Assembly: GCF_001553785.1 (NCBI RefSeq)
Contig: NZ_LOJP01000001.1
Coordinates: 2,833,794-2,897,793 of the forward strand
Source: Actinoplanes sp. TFC3
Lineage (GTDB): Bacteria > Actinomycetota > Actinomycetes > Mycobacteriales > Micromonosporaceae
Reading direction: 5' to 3'
DNA: 64,000 nucleotides
The translations under genes and the position numbers were made by a program. Positions 39,348-48,075 of this stretch are shown here, piece by piece. The notes beneath the pieces are model-generated. The model had not been told where the DNA came from. It did not search any database and saw nothing but the letters and a program-made list of their open reading frames with translations. Numbering within the stretch: the first letter of the stretch is position 1; each line of letters starts with the position of its first letter.

Positions 39348-42155
39348 TCAGGCGCGGGTGAACACCGGCATCGTGTCGAGCGTCGTGGTGATCTCGGCAG
39401 TGGTGCCGCCGGCGTAGGTCTTGCCGGTGAAGTAATCCTTCCAGGTGTTACCCGGCGGGAACCACACCGTCGTGGCGGCCGTGGCGCCCGGCGTGGTCAC
39501 CGGGGCCACCAGGTAGTCGTCGCCGTAGAGGTACTCGGCGCCGGCCGTCGCGTACGCGTCCTGCTCCCCCGGGTATGCCAGGTACAGCGGCCGGGCGATC
39601 GGCACACCGGTCTTGTTCGCCTGCTTGGCCGCCTTGTAGGTGTACGGCTGCAGCTCCTTGCGCAGGTTCAGGAACTTCTTCGCCGAAGCCTCCGCAGCCG
39701 GCCCGTACTGCCAGGGCAGCCGGTCGCTGTGGTTGGAGTGCAGCCGGTCGACCGGCTGGAAGGTGCCCAACTGCACCCACCGGGCGTACAGGTCGTCGGG
39801 CAGCTTGGTGGTGCCGGGCTCGGAACCCGGCTCCTGCAGGCCACCGGTGTGCCCGCCGATGTCGTGGCTGATCGAGGCCAGACCGGTCGCCACCGACTCG
39901 CCCGGGGTGTAGCCGACCTGGAACTGCAGCGACTCCCAGGTCGAGATGGTGTCGCCGGTGAAGTGCAGCGTGGTGCGCTTGTCGGCCCACGGGCCGGTCG
40001 GCACCGACACCGGGTTGCCGTAGCCGCCGGACTGCAGCGAGCCGTAGGCCCGGGAGAACGCGAAGTCCTGCCGGTCGGCGTACTGCTTGTTGATCCAGGT
40101 GTCCGGGGTGACGCCCTGCAGCGACGACTTCGAGTTGTCGCAGCACCAGTCGAGCCACCAGGCGTCAACGCCCTGCTTCTCCATCGCCTCGTGCAGCGAG
40201 AAGTACGCGTTCATCTGGTCGGGGTCGCCGAAGTCGAACACGTAGCAGTCCGGGCCGCTGTTGCAGCCGGTGCGCTGCAGCTTGCCCTTGGCGATCTCCT
40301 GAGCCCTCGGGAACGCCGGGTCCGAGCCGAGGATGCTCGGGTGGATGTTGAGCAGGGTGTGCAGATCCTGCTTCTTGGCCCACTTGAAGAACGCCTTGGG
40401 GTCGGGGAAGCGGGTGGGGTCGAACTCCCAGCCGTTCCACCTGTCCGGCGACTTGAAGTCGGTGTCGATGACCAGCGTGTCCAGCGGCACCTTCTCGTCC
40501 TTGAAGCGCTGGACGATGGCCTGGAACTCCGAGGCGGTCCGGTCGTAGTACTCGGAGTACCACACGCCGTAGGCCCACTTGGGCAGCACCATGGTGGGAC
40601 CGGTCAGCGTGGACAGGTCGCTCAGGCCGACAGCATAGTTCTGGCCGTACGCGAAAACGTAGCCGTCCTGGTAGGGCTTGCCATCGTGGTTGGAGCGCTG
40701 AACGACGTTGTCGTCGCCCTCCTCCCACAGCGCCGAAGCGGTGTCGTCGAGCAGCGACCAGCCGTCCTGGTAGAGCAGGCCCGCCGAGGTCGGTCCGGAA
40801 CCGTTGACGCCGTCAAGACCACGCCGGTAACCGCCGAGCGGCGCGTGCGGGGCCAGCAGCGGCGCCGGCTGTGCAGCCACGGCCACGGTGTCGACGTTGA
40901 CGTTGCAGCTGTCCGCATCCGGACATCCGAGCTTCAGCGTGTTGTTTCCAGCAGCAAGCTTCACCGGTACGGACACCGTGCGCCAGTAATCCCAGCTGCT
41001 CGTCGGCGGCAGTGTCACCACCTGAGCCTGCTCCGTTCCGGCCTGCACGCTCATCGTGCGGGAGCGGACCGGCTGAGCACCGGCCTTGCCGTTCGCGTAG
41101 CGGAGCTGCACCTGGTAGGTGCCCGCCGCGGGAACCCCGGTGACCTGCAGGGTCTCGGAGGCGTTGGTGCTCTCCAGCCCGGCCAGGAACCCGGTGCCCG
41201 AGTAGCCGTTGTGGTCGCTGGCCGTGCGCGCTCCCCCGGCCGGCGTGCCGGAATCGGCCTCACAGATTGTGCCGAACGCACACGGCTGCGCGGCGCGCGG
41301 CGTGGGCTGCGGGTATGCCTGGCCCGGCCGCAGGATTGCGAGGCTGTCCAGGTTGATGTTGCCGGTGTCGGTGGCCGTCCGCTGGATCGCGATCTCGTGC
41401 TGGCCCGCGCTCAGTGTCACCGGCACTGCGGCGTTGGCCCAGGTGTCCCAGTTGGCGGTCGGCGGCAGCGTCAGCGTGGACGCCTTGCCATCCACCGAGA
41501 CGGTGAGCGTGCGAGTGGTGTTCTGGCCGTCGCCACCGGTGCTGTTCGCATATTTGGTGGTGATGACGTAGTCACCGGCCTCGGCCACCGTGACCAGGCC
41601 CTTGACCGAGTCACCGGTGCCCTGGAAGCCGGCGGCGAAGCCCCGGCCGGTGTAGCCGGTGTGGTCGTTGGCCAGGCCGGCGCCCTGCACGGTGAGCTCT
41701 TCGGCCTCGCAGAGCACGCCGACGTCGCAGAGCTTCGCGCCCGCCTCGGACCACGGAGCCGCGTCGACGACCTGCTGGCCGGCGTGCAACCGGACGGTCA
41801 GGTTGTCCGCAGTGAACGGACCCGACCCAACCTTGTAGCGCAACGTGACTGCGCTGGTTTCGAGCGTCAGCCAGCCGTTCTCGGTGCGCCGCTCGAACTT
41901 GGTGCGCTTGAACTCGTCGCGGCCGACCACATTGAACGTGCCGGCGTCGAGGAACTCGCTGTCACCGGCGTACTCGGTGCGGATGAGCGTCGGCGAGAGC
42001 ACCTCGAAGCGGGCATTTCCGGAGACAACCGCTTGGGAGCCGGCGTCGCGCTGGCGAGCCAGGGCCTGACCTGGGGAACCGACCGCCACGCCCGCAACCA
42101 TGAGGAAGGCAGACACGGCGGCGGCCGACCGCCGCAAAGGGACCTTACTGAACAT
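39348..42155 (-). CDS. Secreted GH31 glycosidase with two inserted CBM35/CBM6-like modules
   Basis: 935 residues from ATG 42155 (GGGAG upstream). Signal peptide: AAVSAFLMVAGVAVGSPGQALA. The GH31 N-domain (VLSPTLIRTEYAGDSE) is followed by two beta-sandwich modules of CBM35 type, each with LCEAE/ICEAD, then YTGRGFAAGFQGTGDSV and YSGTGFLAGLESTNASE, and closing LPPTANWDTW and LPPTSSWDYW. The barrel resumes at LGGYRRGLDGVNG. Nucleophile Asp669 is in WWLDWCCDN, acid/base Asp735 in HFTGDTISTWES. It stops soon after FPPGNTWKDYFTG at TMPVFTRA, just where relatives continue with AGGI, so the C-terminal sandwich is shortened. Likely substrate is an alpha-glucan or branched alpha-glucoside. It is a diverged paralogue of the gene at 14663-17956. 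Confidence 0.9.
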   Translation of the reverse strand: MFSKVPLRRSAAAVSAFLMVAGVAVGSPGQALARQRDAGSQAVVSGNARFEVLSPTLIRTEYAGDSEFLDAGTFNVVGRDEFKRTKFERRTENGWLTLETSAVTLRYKVGSGPFTADNLTVRLHAGQQVVDAAPWSEAGAKLCDVGVLCEAEELTVQGAGLANDHTGYTGRGFAAGFQGTGDSVKGLVTVAEAGDYVITTKYANSTGGDGQNTTRTLTVSVDGKASTLTLPPTANWDTWANAAVPVTLSAGQHEIAIQRTATDTGNINLDSLAILRPGQAYPQPTPRAAQPCAFGTICEADSGTPAGGARTASDHNGYSGTGFLAGLESTNASETLQVTGVPAAGTYQVQLRYANGKAGAQPVRSRTMSVQAGTEQAQVVTLPPTSSWDYWRTVSVPVKLAAGNNTLKLGCPDADSCNVNVDTVAVAAQPAPLLAPHAPLGGYRRGLDGVNGSGPTSAGLLYQDGWSLLDDTASALWEEGDDNVVQRSNHDGKPYQDGYVFAYGQNYAVGLSDLSTLTGPTMVLPKWAYGVWYSEYYDRTASEFQAIVQRFKDEKVPLDTLVIDTDFKSPDRWNGWEFDPTRFPDPKAFFKWAKKQDLHTLLNIHPSILGSDPAFPRAQEIAKGKLQRTGCNSGPDCYVFDFGDPDQMNAYFSLHEAMEKQGVDAWWLDWCCDNSKSSLQGVTPDTWINKQYADRQDFAFSRAYGSLQSGGYGNPVSVPTGPWADKRTTLHFTGDTISTWESLQFQVGYTPGESVATGLASISHDIGGHTGGLQEPGSEPGTTKLPDDLYARWVQLGTFQPVDRLHSNHSDRLPWQYGPAAEASAKKFLNLRKELQPYTYKAAKQANKTGVPIARPLYLAYPGEQDAYATAGAEYLYGDDYLVAPVTTPGATAATTVWFPPGNTWKDYFTGKTYAGGTTAEITTTLDTMPVFTRA

Positions 42156-42234
42156 TCACACACTCCCGCAGAGAAGCGGCACCGCACCGTTTGCCCGGCA
42201 CAGCCGCCGGAACGCACGGGCGGGCGTCAGAGAC

Positions 42235-42250
42235 GTGACAACGGTGTCAC
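42235..42250. promoter_or_regulatory. Operator-like palindrome upstream of the second GH31 gene
   Basis: GTGACAACGGTGTCAC is a perfect 6-bp inverted repeat with a 4-nt spacer, about 80 nt before the GH31 start. A TTGACA (complement of 42265-42270) lies just upstream on the minus strand and could be a -35 element, although no good -10 follows. A LacI- or GntR-type sugar regulator is a reasonable guess. Confidence 0.4.
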
Positions 42251-42365
42251 CGCTAGGTTACGGCTGTCAATATCCATGCTTACCTTGATCGTTTTCGTCC
42301 CTTCTGCGCCCAGGCCAGGGGGCACAAGGGAGCCTTGGGCTGCCCGCGTCAGCGCTGCGGCGCTC

Positions 42366-44372
42366 TCACCCGAGCAGCTCGGGCCGTCGCCACTCCTCCC
42401 CCAGGACGTGCTGGGCGAGGAAGCTGAACACCGTCTCGTACCAGACCTTGATGTTGCCGGGTTTGAGGATCCAGTGGTTCTCGTCGGGGAAGTAGAGGAA
42501 CTTGTGGGGGCTGGGTTCGTCCTTGGTCCAGCCGGACGTGAGCGCCCACCAGAGGCTCAGGCCCTCGGCGATCGGCACGCGGTAGTCCTTGTCGCCATGG
42601 ATGACCAGCATGGGCGTGGTGATGGCAGCGGCTGACAGATGCGGTGAGTGGGCGGCGGCCATGTCGCGGGTCAGTTCGCGGGCCCAGTAGAACGAATAGT
42701 CGGTGGTGCCCACGAAGGGTTCCAGGGACCACAGCGAGGCGTGGCTGACGATGGCCTGGAAACGGTCGGTGTGGCCGGCGATCCAGTTGGCCATGTAGCC
42801 GCCGAAGGAGCCACCCATCGCGCCCACCCGGCTGGCGTCGATGTCGGGTCGGGCTTGCGCCACATCGGTGATGGCCAGGAGGTCGGTGTACGGCGCGTCG
42901 CCCCACGCTCCCCAGCCGCGGCGGATGAACTCGGTGCCGTAGCCGGTGGACAACGCCGGGTCGGGCAGCAGCACGGCATATCCGCGCGCCACGGCGAGCC
43001 ACGGGTTCCACCGCCATTGCCAGGCGTTCCAGGAGGACTGGGGACCACCGTGGATCCACAGCAGCAGCGGCGCCGGAGTATCCATATCGGGCAGGGCGAG
43101 CCAGGCCCGCAGCGGGGTGCCATCGGCCGCGGTCGCCGTGATCTCCTCCAGGCGCCCGGGAACCGTGATCGGGTCGGCCGGGCCGGGCAGCACCGTCAGC
43201 TCGCCGTCCGGCAAGGCGACGCGCACCGGGGCGGGCGGGGCGTCGATGGCCGAGCGCAGCGCGTACACGAAGCGGCCGTCCGGGGCGACCTCGATCGAGG
43301 TGTACGCGCCGTCGTCAGCGGTCAGCCGGCGCACCTCGCCGGTGGTGGCATCCACGTGCCACAGCGGGGAGCGGCCCTGGTCGTCGGCGGTGACGATGAG
43401 CGCGGTGCTGTCCGGGGTCCATTCGACCGATCCGGGTAGCCGGTCCCAGGAACTGGTCAGCGGGTGGACGTCGCCGCCATCCAGCGGAATGACGCTGAGC
43501 CAGCCGTCGCCGGGGGCGTCGGCGCTGGTCTCGCTGCTGACGACGACGGCGACCCGGGTGCCGTCCGGGGACACCCGCGGGTTTTCGTAGTCGTGGCCGG
43601 GATCGTCGGCGAGGACGCGGCGCTGCCCGGACGCCACGTCGATGGCCACCAGGGTGGTCCGCTGGGCGCCGCCGGGCTCGCCGATCACCCACATGCTGAC
43701 CACCGTGGCACCGTCGGGGGTGATGTCCCAGCTGCACATGTCGTTGAGCGCCCAGCCCGCATCGCCGGTGAGGTCACGCAGCGTGAGTTCGGCGTCGGTG
43801 CCGGGCAGATCGGCGATGAGCAGCCGGGTGCGGCCGGGGCCGAGATCGTGGTCCCAGTAGCGCACCGGAACGTCCTCGTGCAGGATCGCCGAGACGCCGC
43901 CGTCCTTGCGTCTGGTCCGCAACTCCTCGTCGGCGGCCATGTCCTTGGCCGAGGGCAGCAGGCCCGAGCCCAGCACGAGCCGGCCGGATGCGCTGACCTG
44001 TACGCCGCGCACTCCGCCGCGCGGGCTGGCCAGCACGCGGGCGTCGCCGCCGCCGGCCGGTTGCAGCCACAGCGCCGCACGCCGGTCGTCATCGGCGTCC
44101 TTGCCGGGCTGGTCGCGCGTGGAGACGAACAGCAGATCGCCGGCCGCAGTGAAACCCGCCAAGGACTCGCCCTGCTCGCTGCGCGTCACCCGGCGAGCCG
44201 GGTGCTCCCCCTGGGGGTCGACCTCCCACAAGGCGGTGACGTAGCGAGCGTTCTTGCGCTCAGGTGTGCCCGCGCCGATGACCAGCAGGTCACCGCCCGG
44301 GGACAGCCGCAGCCCCTCGATGCGGGGCAGGGCGACGTACGCGTCGAGGTCTGCGAAAGGCTCTTGGCTCAC
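42366..44372 (-). CDS. S9 family prolyl-oligopeptidase-like serine peptidase
   Basis: 668 residues from ATG 44372. The first ~400 residues form a beta-propeller with TolB-like blades (LRLSPGGDLLVIGAG, PRVSPDGTRVAVVVSS, VEWTPDSTALIVTAD). The C-terminal alpha/beta hydrolase has LLLWIHGGPQSSWNAWQWRW, the nucleophile Ser522 in AMGGSFGGYMANW, Asp in VIHGDKDYRVP and His in DENHWILKP. It should cut short peptides or acylated amino acids in the cytoplasm, as no signal peptide is present. The miniature P450 gene ends 9 nt upstream on the same strand, so the two are probably co-transcribed. Confidence 0.92.
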   Translation of the reverse strand: MSQEPFADLDAYVALPRIEGLRLSPGGDLLVIGAGTPERKNARYVTALWEVDPQGEHPARRVTRSEQGESLAGFTAAGDLLFVSTRDQPGKDADDDRRAALWLQPAGGGDARVLASPRGGVRGVQVSASGRLVLGSGLLPSAKDMAADEELRTRRKDGGVSAILHEDVPVRYWDHDLGPGRTRLLIADLPGTDAELTLRDLTGDAGWALNDMCSWDITPDGATVVSMWVIGEPGGAQRTTLVAIDVASGQRRVLADDPGHDYENPRVSPDGTRVAVVVSSETSADAPGDGWLSVIPLDGGDVHPLTSSWDRLPGSVEWTPDSTALIVTADDQGRSPLWHVDATTGEVRRLTADDGAYTSIEVAPDGRFVYALRSAIDAPPAPVRVALPDGELTVLPGPADPITVPGRLEEITATAADGTPLRAWLALPDMDTPAPLLLWIHGGPQSSWNAWQWRWNPWLAVARGYAVLLPDPALSTGYGTEFIRRGWGAWGDAPYTDLLAITDVAQARPDIDASRVGAMGGSFGGYMANWIAGHTDRFQAIVSHASLWSLEPFVGTTDYSFYWARELTRDMAAAHSPHLSAAAITTPMLVIHGDKDYRVPIAEGLSLWWALTSGWTKDEPSPHKFLYFPDENHWILKPGNIKVWYETVFSFLAQHVLGEEWRRPELLG

Positions 44373-44381
44373 TCCGTCTTC

Positions 44382-45053
44382 CTACCACTTCGCGGGGTCA
44401 AGTGCTCCATCGACAATCGCCAGTGCGTGGACCCGCCCCGGGCAGCGGCGGGGCCCGGTTCCGAACGCCAGGTCGCCGGCCAGACCCACGCTGACCAGCT
44501 CATCTGCTTCGACCGTGACGTGGCCCACAGTGACCGGGGTCCGTGCTTGCCGCTTGGTTGCCAGCACCGGCGGGTCCTCGCTCAGCACCTCCTCAACGCT
44601 GCGCAGCCTGGCCCGTTCGATCAACGCGGCAGTGGGTTCACACGCCTGCACGAGCACTCCGATGCGCGCAGCCGTCATCTCGTCGTGCCTGCCAGCCAGT
44701 AGCCGGATCAACTGCTTGACCGCCTGGTCGGCTCGCGCGTCATCCCCGGTGCCCGGCTGGTACGCCTGCGCGATGTCACGCACCACGTCCACCACCGGCT
44801 CGCCGATACCCATGGCCTGCGCAAGCACCTCCACCGGATGCAGGTGGCAACCGCCGCGCAGCGAGTCCGGCGGAATCGCCTCCAGCACGGCGATGGACAG
44901 GGCGCGCCGGCGCTGGTGAACCTCACCGTTGGCGAACCGGCCGACAGAGGCGCGCAGCCAGGCCACCCCGGTAGCCGCCGGCGGAACCGGAGGCACGATG
45001 AAGGCCGGGCTGGTCAGGACGACGGCGGCGGCGGGGCCGCTGATGTGCTGCAT
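44382..45053 (-). CDS. Miniature cytochrome P450-like protein
   Basis: 223 residues from ATG 45053, about half the normal P450 length. Recognisable parts in the correct order: ATGVAWLRASVGRFANGEVHQRRRAL (substrate/C-helix region, here trimmed to FANGEVHQRRRAL), an I-helix counterpart IGVLVQACEPTAALIE, a DPPVLATKRQA segment, and the heme loop LAFGTGPRRCPGRVHAL with its axial Cys. The usual ExxR arginine appears as Ser (EVLSEDPP), and the stretch between the K-helix strand and the heme loop is very short. It may bind heme without normal monooxygenase activity. It is operonic with the S9 peptidase and divergent from an ArsR-type regulator. Confidence 0.72.
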   Translation of the reverse strand: MQHISGPAAAVVLTSPAFIVPPVPPAATGVAWLRASVGRFANGEVHQRRRALSIAVLEAIPPDSLRGGCHLHPVEVLAQAMGIGEPVVDVVRDIAQAYQPGTGDDARADQAVKQLIRLLAGRHDEMTAARIGVLVQACEPTAALIERARLRSVEEVLSEDPPVLATKRQARTPVTVGHVTVEADELVSVGLAGDLAFGTGPRRCPGRVHALAIVDGALDPAKW

Positions 45054-45106
45054 GAGTGCGAACGTACGGCCACCATCGTTTGGCCTTTGCCGAAGTGTGC
45101 CGGACC

Positions 45107-45112
45107 TAGGCT
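45107..45112 (+). promoter_or_regulatory. -10 element of a probably leaderless promoter
   Basis: TAGGCT at 45107-45112 places the expected start site at 45119, which is the G of the regulator's GTG start codon. No ribosome binding site is seen. The divergent P450-like gene starts 65 bp away, so a regulator bound here could control both. Confidence 0.45.
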
Positions 45113-45118
45113 GGGTGA

Positions 45119-45817
45119 GTGACTGCAGCCTGTGACCTGGCGGCGTTCGCGGCTCTGCTCGCCGACCGGACGCGGGCGGCGATGTGCCTGGCGCTGCTCG
45201 ACGGCCGCGCGTGGACCGCGGGTGAGCTGGCCGCGCACGCCGGCGTGGCCCCTTCCACGGCGACCGAACACCTGCATCGTCTCATCGCCGGCGGGTTGCT
45301 TGTCGAGCGGCGTCAGGGACGCCACCGGTACGTCCAACTGGCCGGCCCCTCCGTCGCGGAGCTGCTCGAGGATGTGGCGGCACGCGTCGGACACCGTCCG
45401 GTTGCACCGCGAGGGTTGCGGGCGGTGACCGCGAACTCGGCGCTGGCGCGTGGGCGTACCTGTTATGACCATCTTGCCGGACGCCTCGGGGTGGCCGTCA
45501 CCGATGCCATGACCCACGCGGGGCTGCTGGACCAGAGCGCCGGCTTCACCCTCACCCCGGCCGGGGTGGCCTGGATGACCGGCACGCTCCAGGTCGAGGC
45601 CGGCGACCTGCAACCCGGCCGGCGACCGGTGGCCCGCGGATGTCTCGATTGGACCGAGCGCCGGCAGCATCTGGCCGGAACAGCCGGAGCCAAGGTGTGT
45701 GCGGCCTTCTTCGGCAACGGCTGGGTGGAGCGCATCGGGACCGGGCGGGCGGTGCGGCTGACCCCCGGCGGAAGGGTCGCGCTGCACGACCTTCTCGGGC
45801 TCGCAGAACCCCTCTGA
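45119..45817 (+). CDS. ArsR-type winged-helix transcriptional regulator
   Basis: 232 residues from GTG 45119. The N-terminal wHTH reads LADRTRAAMCLALLDG, AHAGVAPSTATEHLHRLIAG and LLVERRQGRHRYVQLAG. A C-terminal half (ALARGRTCYDHLAGRLGVAV, GFTLTPAGVAWM, CLDWTERRQHLAG) is typical of the long ArsR group in actinobacteria that lacks the metal-binding CVC motif and senses small molecules. Its position divergent from the mini-P450/S9 peptidase operon suggests that operon is its target. Confidence 0.85.
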   Translation: MTAACDLAAFAALLADRTRAAMCLALLDGRAWTAGELAAHAGVAPSTATEHLHRLIAGGLLVERRQGRHRYVQLAGPSVAELLEDVAARVGHRPVAPRGLRAVTANSALARGRTCYDHLAGRLGVAVTDAMTHAGLLDQSAGFTLTPAGVAWMTGTLQVEAGDLQPGRRPVARGCLDWTERRQHLAGTAGAKVCAAFFGNGWVERIGTGRAVRLTPGGRVALHDLLGLAEPL

Positions 45818-45854
45818 CCAGCGGATTTCTCATCTCTGGCGAGCGAGGTCTACG

Positions 45855-46499
45855 GTGGCTGGCATGCATCAAGCGGCACCGATGCCACCACCATTGCCCA
45901 CCAGCGTGCGGGCCTCCTCCGCGCTGCTGTTCAGCGTGGCCGGCCTCGCGCTGCTGCAGGCGATCATCGAGCTGGTCTTCGTCAACACCGACCTCAGCGT
46001 CTACCGCGACGCCTACCGGGGTGACACCGGTTCGGGGTTCGGCAGCCTGGTGAGCGCGACTGTCGGCATCTTCTTCGCCGCGGTGGCCGCCATCCTGGCC
46101 ATCCTCAACAACCACGGCCGCAAGAACGCCCGCATCGCCACGCTGGTGCTGGGCGGGCTCTTCCTGCTCTGCGGCGGGCTCGGCTCGATCTCCGGCGACC
46201 TGCACCGCCCGTCGCGGCCATCCGGCAGTGGCGCGCTCGCGCACGTCATGCCCATGGCGTACGGCACGAGTGTGGGCGCCGCCGATCTGCTCACCGTCGC
46301 CGCGGTCCTCGCGGCGCTCGTGCTGCTGGCGTTGCCGTCGGCCAACCGCTTCTTCAGCATTCCCCGCAACGTGGCCTACGTCTATGTGCCGGTGCCGCCG
46401 GCCGGGTCCGCGCCGCCTCCGGCATACCCTCCCGCGCCTGAGCACCCTCCGCACACCGGCAGCATCCCGGCCATCGACCCCTGGGCCGAGGCGCCGTAA
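45855..46499 (+). CDS. Integral membrane protein with proline-rich tail, function unknown
   Basis: 214 residues if GTG 45855 (GAGG 7 nt upstream) is used; ATG 45864 is an alternative. Four hydrophobic segments: SALLFSVAGLALLQAIIELV, LVSATVGIFFAAVAAILAIL, IATLVLGGLFLLCGGLG and LLTVAAVLAALVLLAL. The C-terminal 45 residues are Pro/Ala/Tyr-rich (VPVPPAGSAPPPAYPPAP) and probably cytoplasmic. No family is recognised. Confidence 0.75.
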   Translation: MAGMHQAAPMPPPLPTSVRASSALLFSVAGLALLQAIIELVFVNTDLSVYRDAYRGDTGSGFGSLVSATVGIFFAAVAAILAILNNHGRKNARIATLVLGGLFLLCGGLGSISGDLHRPSRPSGSGALAHVMPMAYGTSVGAADLLTVAAVLAALVLLALPSANRFFSIPRNVAYVYVPVPPAGSAPPPAYPPAPEHPPHTGSIPAIDPWAEAP

Positions 46500-46558
46500 C
46501 CGGTTATCCGGACCGCCACCGGGTAGCTCCCTTCTACAAGGAAGAAGAGGTGGGTGCT

Positions 46559-47968
46559 ATGCCGATAACCACTACCAATCCCGTCACCGGTGAGGTGCTG
46601 AAGACCTTCGACGCGCTCACGAAGGAGCAGATCGACGCGGCGATCGGCCGGTCGGTCGAGGCGTTCCGGGAGCTTCGGGGCACCACGTTCGCGCAGCGCT
46701 CGCAGTGGATGCGCGCCGCCGCTGACCTGCTCGACAAGGAGCAGGACGAGCTCGGCGCGCTGATGACCCTGGAGATGGGCAAGACGCTGAGCGCCGCCAA
46801 GGCCGAGGTGACCAAGTGCGCCAAGGCGTGCCGGTTCTACGCCGACAACGCCGAGCAGTTCCTGGCCGATGAGACGGTCGACGCCGCTTCGGTGAACGCC
46901 ACCCAGGCCGGCACGCGGTATGACCCGCTGGGCCCGGTGCTCGCGGTCATGCCGTGGAACTTCCCGCTCTGGCAGGCGATGCGCTTCGCGGCGCCGGCGC
47001 TGATGGCGGGCAACACCGGGCTGCTCAAGCACGCGTCCAACGTTCCGCAGACCGCGCTCTACCTGGGCGAGCTGTTCGGTCGCGCAGGCTTCCCGGCCGG
47101 GGCGTTCCAAACCCTGCTGGTCGGCTCGGACGCGGTGGAGGACATTCTCAGCGATGACCGGGTACGGGCGGCCACGCTGACCGGCAGCGAAGGCGCGGGC
47201 CGGTCCATCGCCGCCATCGCGGGGCGGGAGCTGAAGAAGACGGTGCTCGAACTCGGCGGCAGCGACCCGTTCATCGTGCTGCCCAGCGCCGACCTCGACA
47301 AGGCGGCCGAGGTGGCAACGACCGCGCGCTGCCAGAACAACGGCCAGTCGTGCATCGCCGCGAAGCGCTTCATCGTGCACGCCGAGGTGTATGACGCCTT
47401 CGTCGACAAGTTCGTGGCCACGATGTCAGCGCTCACGGTCGGCGACCCGATGGACGACGACACGGATGTCGGCCCGCTGGCCACCGAGCAGGGCCGCACC
47501 GACATCGAAGAACAGGTCGCCGACGCGGTGAGCAAGGGTGCGACCGTGCGCTGCGGCGGCGTCCGCGGTGACGGCGACGGCTGGTTCTACCCACCGACCG
47601 TGGTCACCGATCTGACAACCGACATGCGCATGTACGCCGAGGAGGTGTTCGGGCCGGTTGCCGGTGTCTACCGGGCCGGATCGCTGGACGAGGCGATCGA
47701 GATTGCGAACAGTTCGCCGTACGGGCTGGGCTCGAACGCCTGGACCAACGACCCGCAGGAACGCGACCGGCTGATCCGCACGCTGGACGCCGGCGCGGTC
47801 TTCATCAACGGCATGGTGACCTCGTTCCCGCAGCTGCCGTTCGGTGGGGTGAAAAATTCCGGATACGGCCGCGAGCTGTCGGCCGCCGGGATCCGCGAAT
47901 TCTGCAACCTCAAGGCCGTGTGGGTCGGCGAGGGCGGTGACACCGGCGTGGACTCGAAAACCGAGTAG
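46559..47968 (+). CDS. gabD: NAD(P)-dependent succinate-semialdehyde dehydrogenase-like aldehyde dehydrogenase
   Basis: 469 residues from ATG 46559, 8 nt after AAGAGG. Catalytic Cys265 lies in CQNNGQSCIAAKRF and the general base Glu231 in LELGGSDPFIVL. The cofactor segment is AVMPWNFPLWQAMRFAAPAL, and TLTGSEGAGRSIA follows. The C-terminus (FINGMVTSFPQLPFGGVKNS) is close to GabD/Sad-type succinate-semialdehyde dehydrogenases of 4-aminobutyrate breakdown, though other aldehydes are possible. It stands alone, without a transaminase neighbour. Confidence 0.88.
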   Translation: MPITTTNPVTGEVLKTFDALTKEQIDAAIGRSVEAFRELRGTTFAQRSQWMRAAADLLDKEQDELGALMTLEMGKTLSAAKAEVTKCAKACRFYADNAEQFLADETVDAASVNATQAGTRYDPLGPVLAVMPWNFPLWQAMRFAAPALMAGNTGLLKHASNVPQTALYLGELFGRAGFPAGAFQTLLVGSDAVEDILSDDRVRAATLTGSEGAGRSIAAIAGRELKKTVLELGGSDPFIVLPSADLDKAAEVATTARCQNNGQSCIAAKRFIVHAEVYDAFVDKFVATMSALTVGDPMDDDTDVGPLATEQGRTDIEEQVADAVSKGATVRCGGVRGDGDGWFYPPTVVTDLTTDMRMYAEEVFGPVAGVYRAGSLDEAIEIANSSPYGLGSNAWTNDPQERDRLIRTLDAGAVFINGMVTSFPQLPFGGVKNSGYGRELSAAGIREFCNLKAVWVGEGGDTGVDSKTE

Positions 47969-48075
47969 GGCGACCAAGACGCAGGGCAGGCTGGATGCGC
48001 ACTGCGCGACTGAATCCCGGGACTGTGCGGCAGTAGAGTCCATCTAGATTCGTCGATTCGTGGAGCGGGGTCATC

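Noticed and set aside
39300..42635. Long plus-strand open frame (1,111 codons) opposite the second GH31 gene
   Set aside because: Composition is His/Arg/Val/Gln-rich antisense of a high-GC gene and has no recognisable domain; the minus-strand GH31 has catalytic motifs, signal peptide and ribosome binding site.
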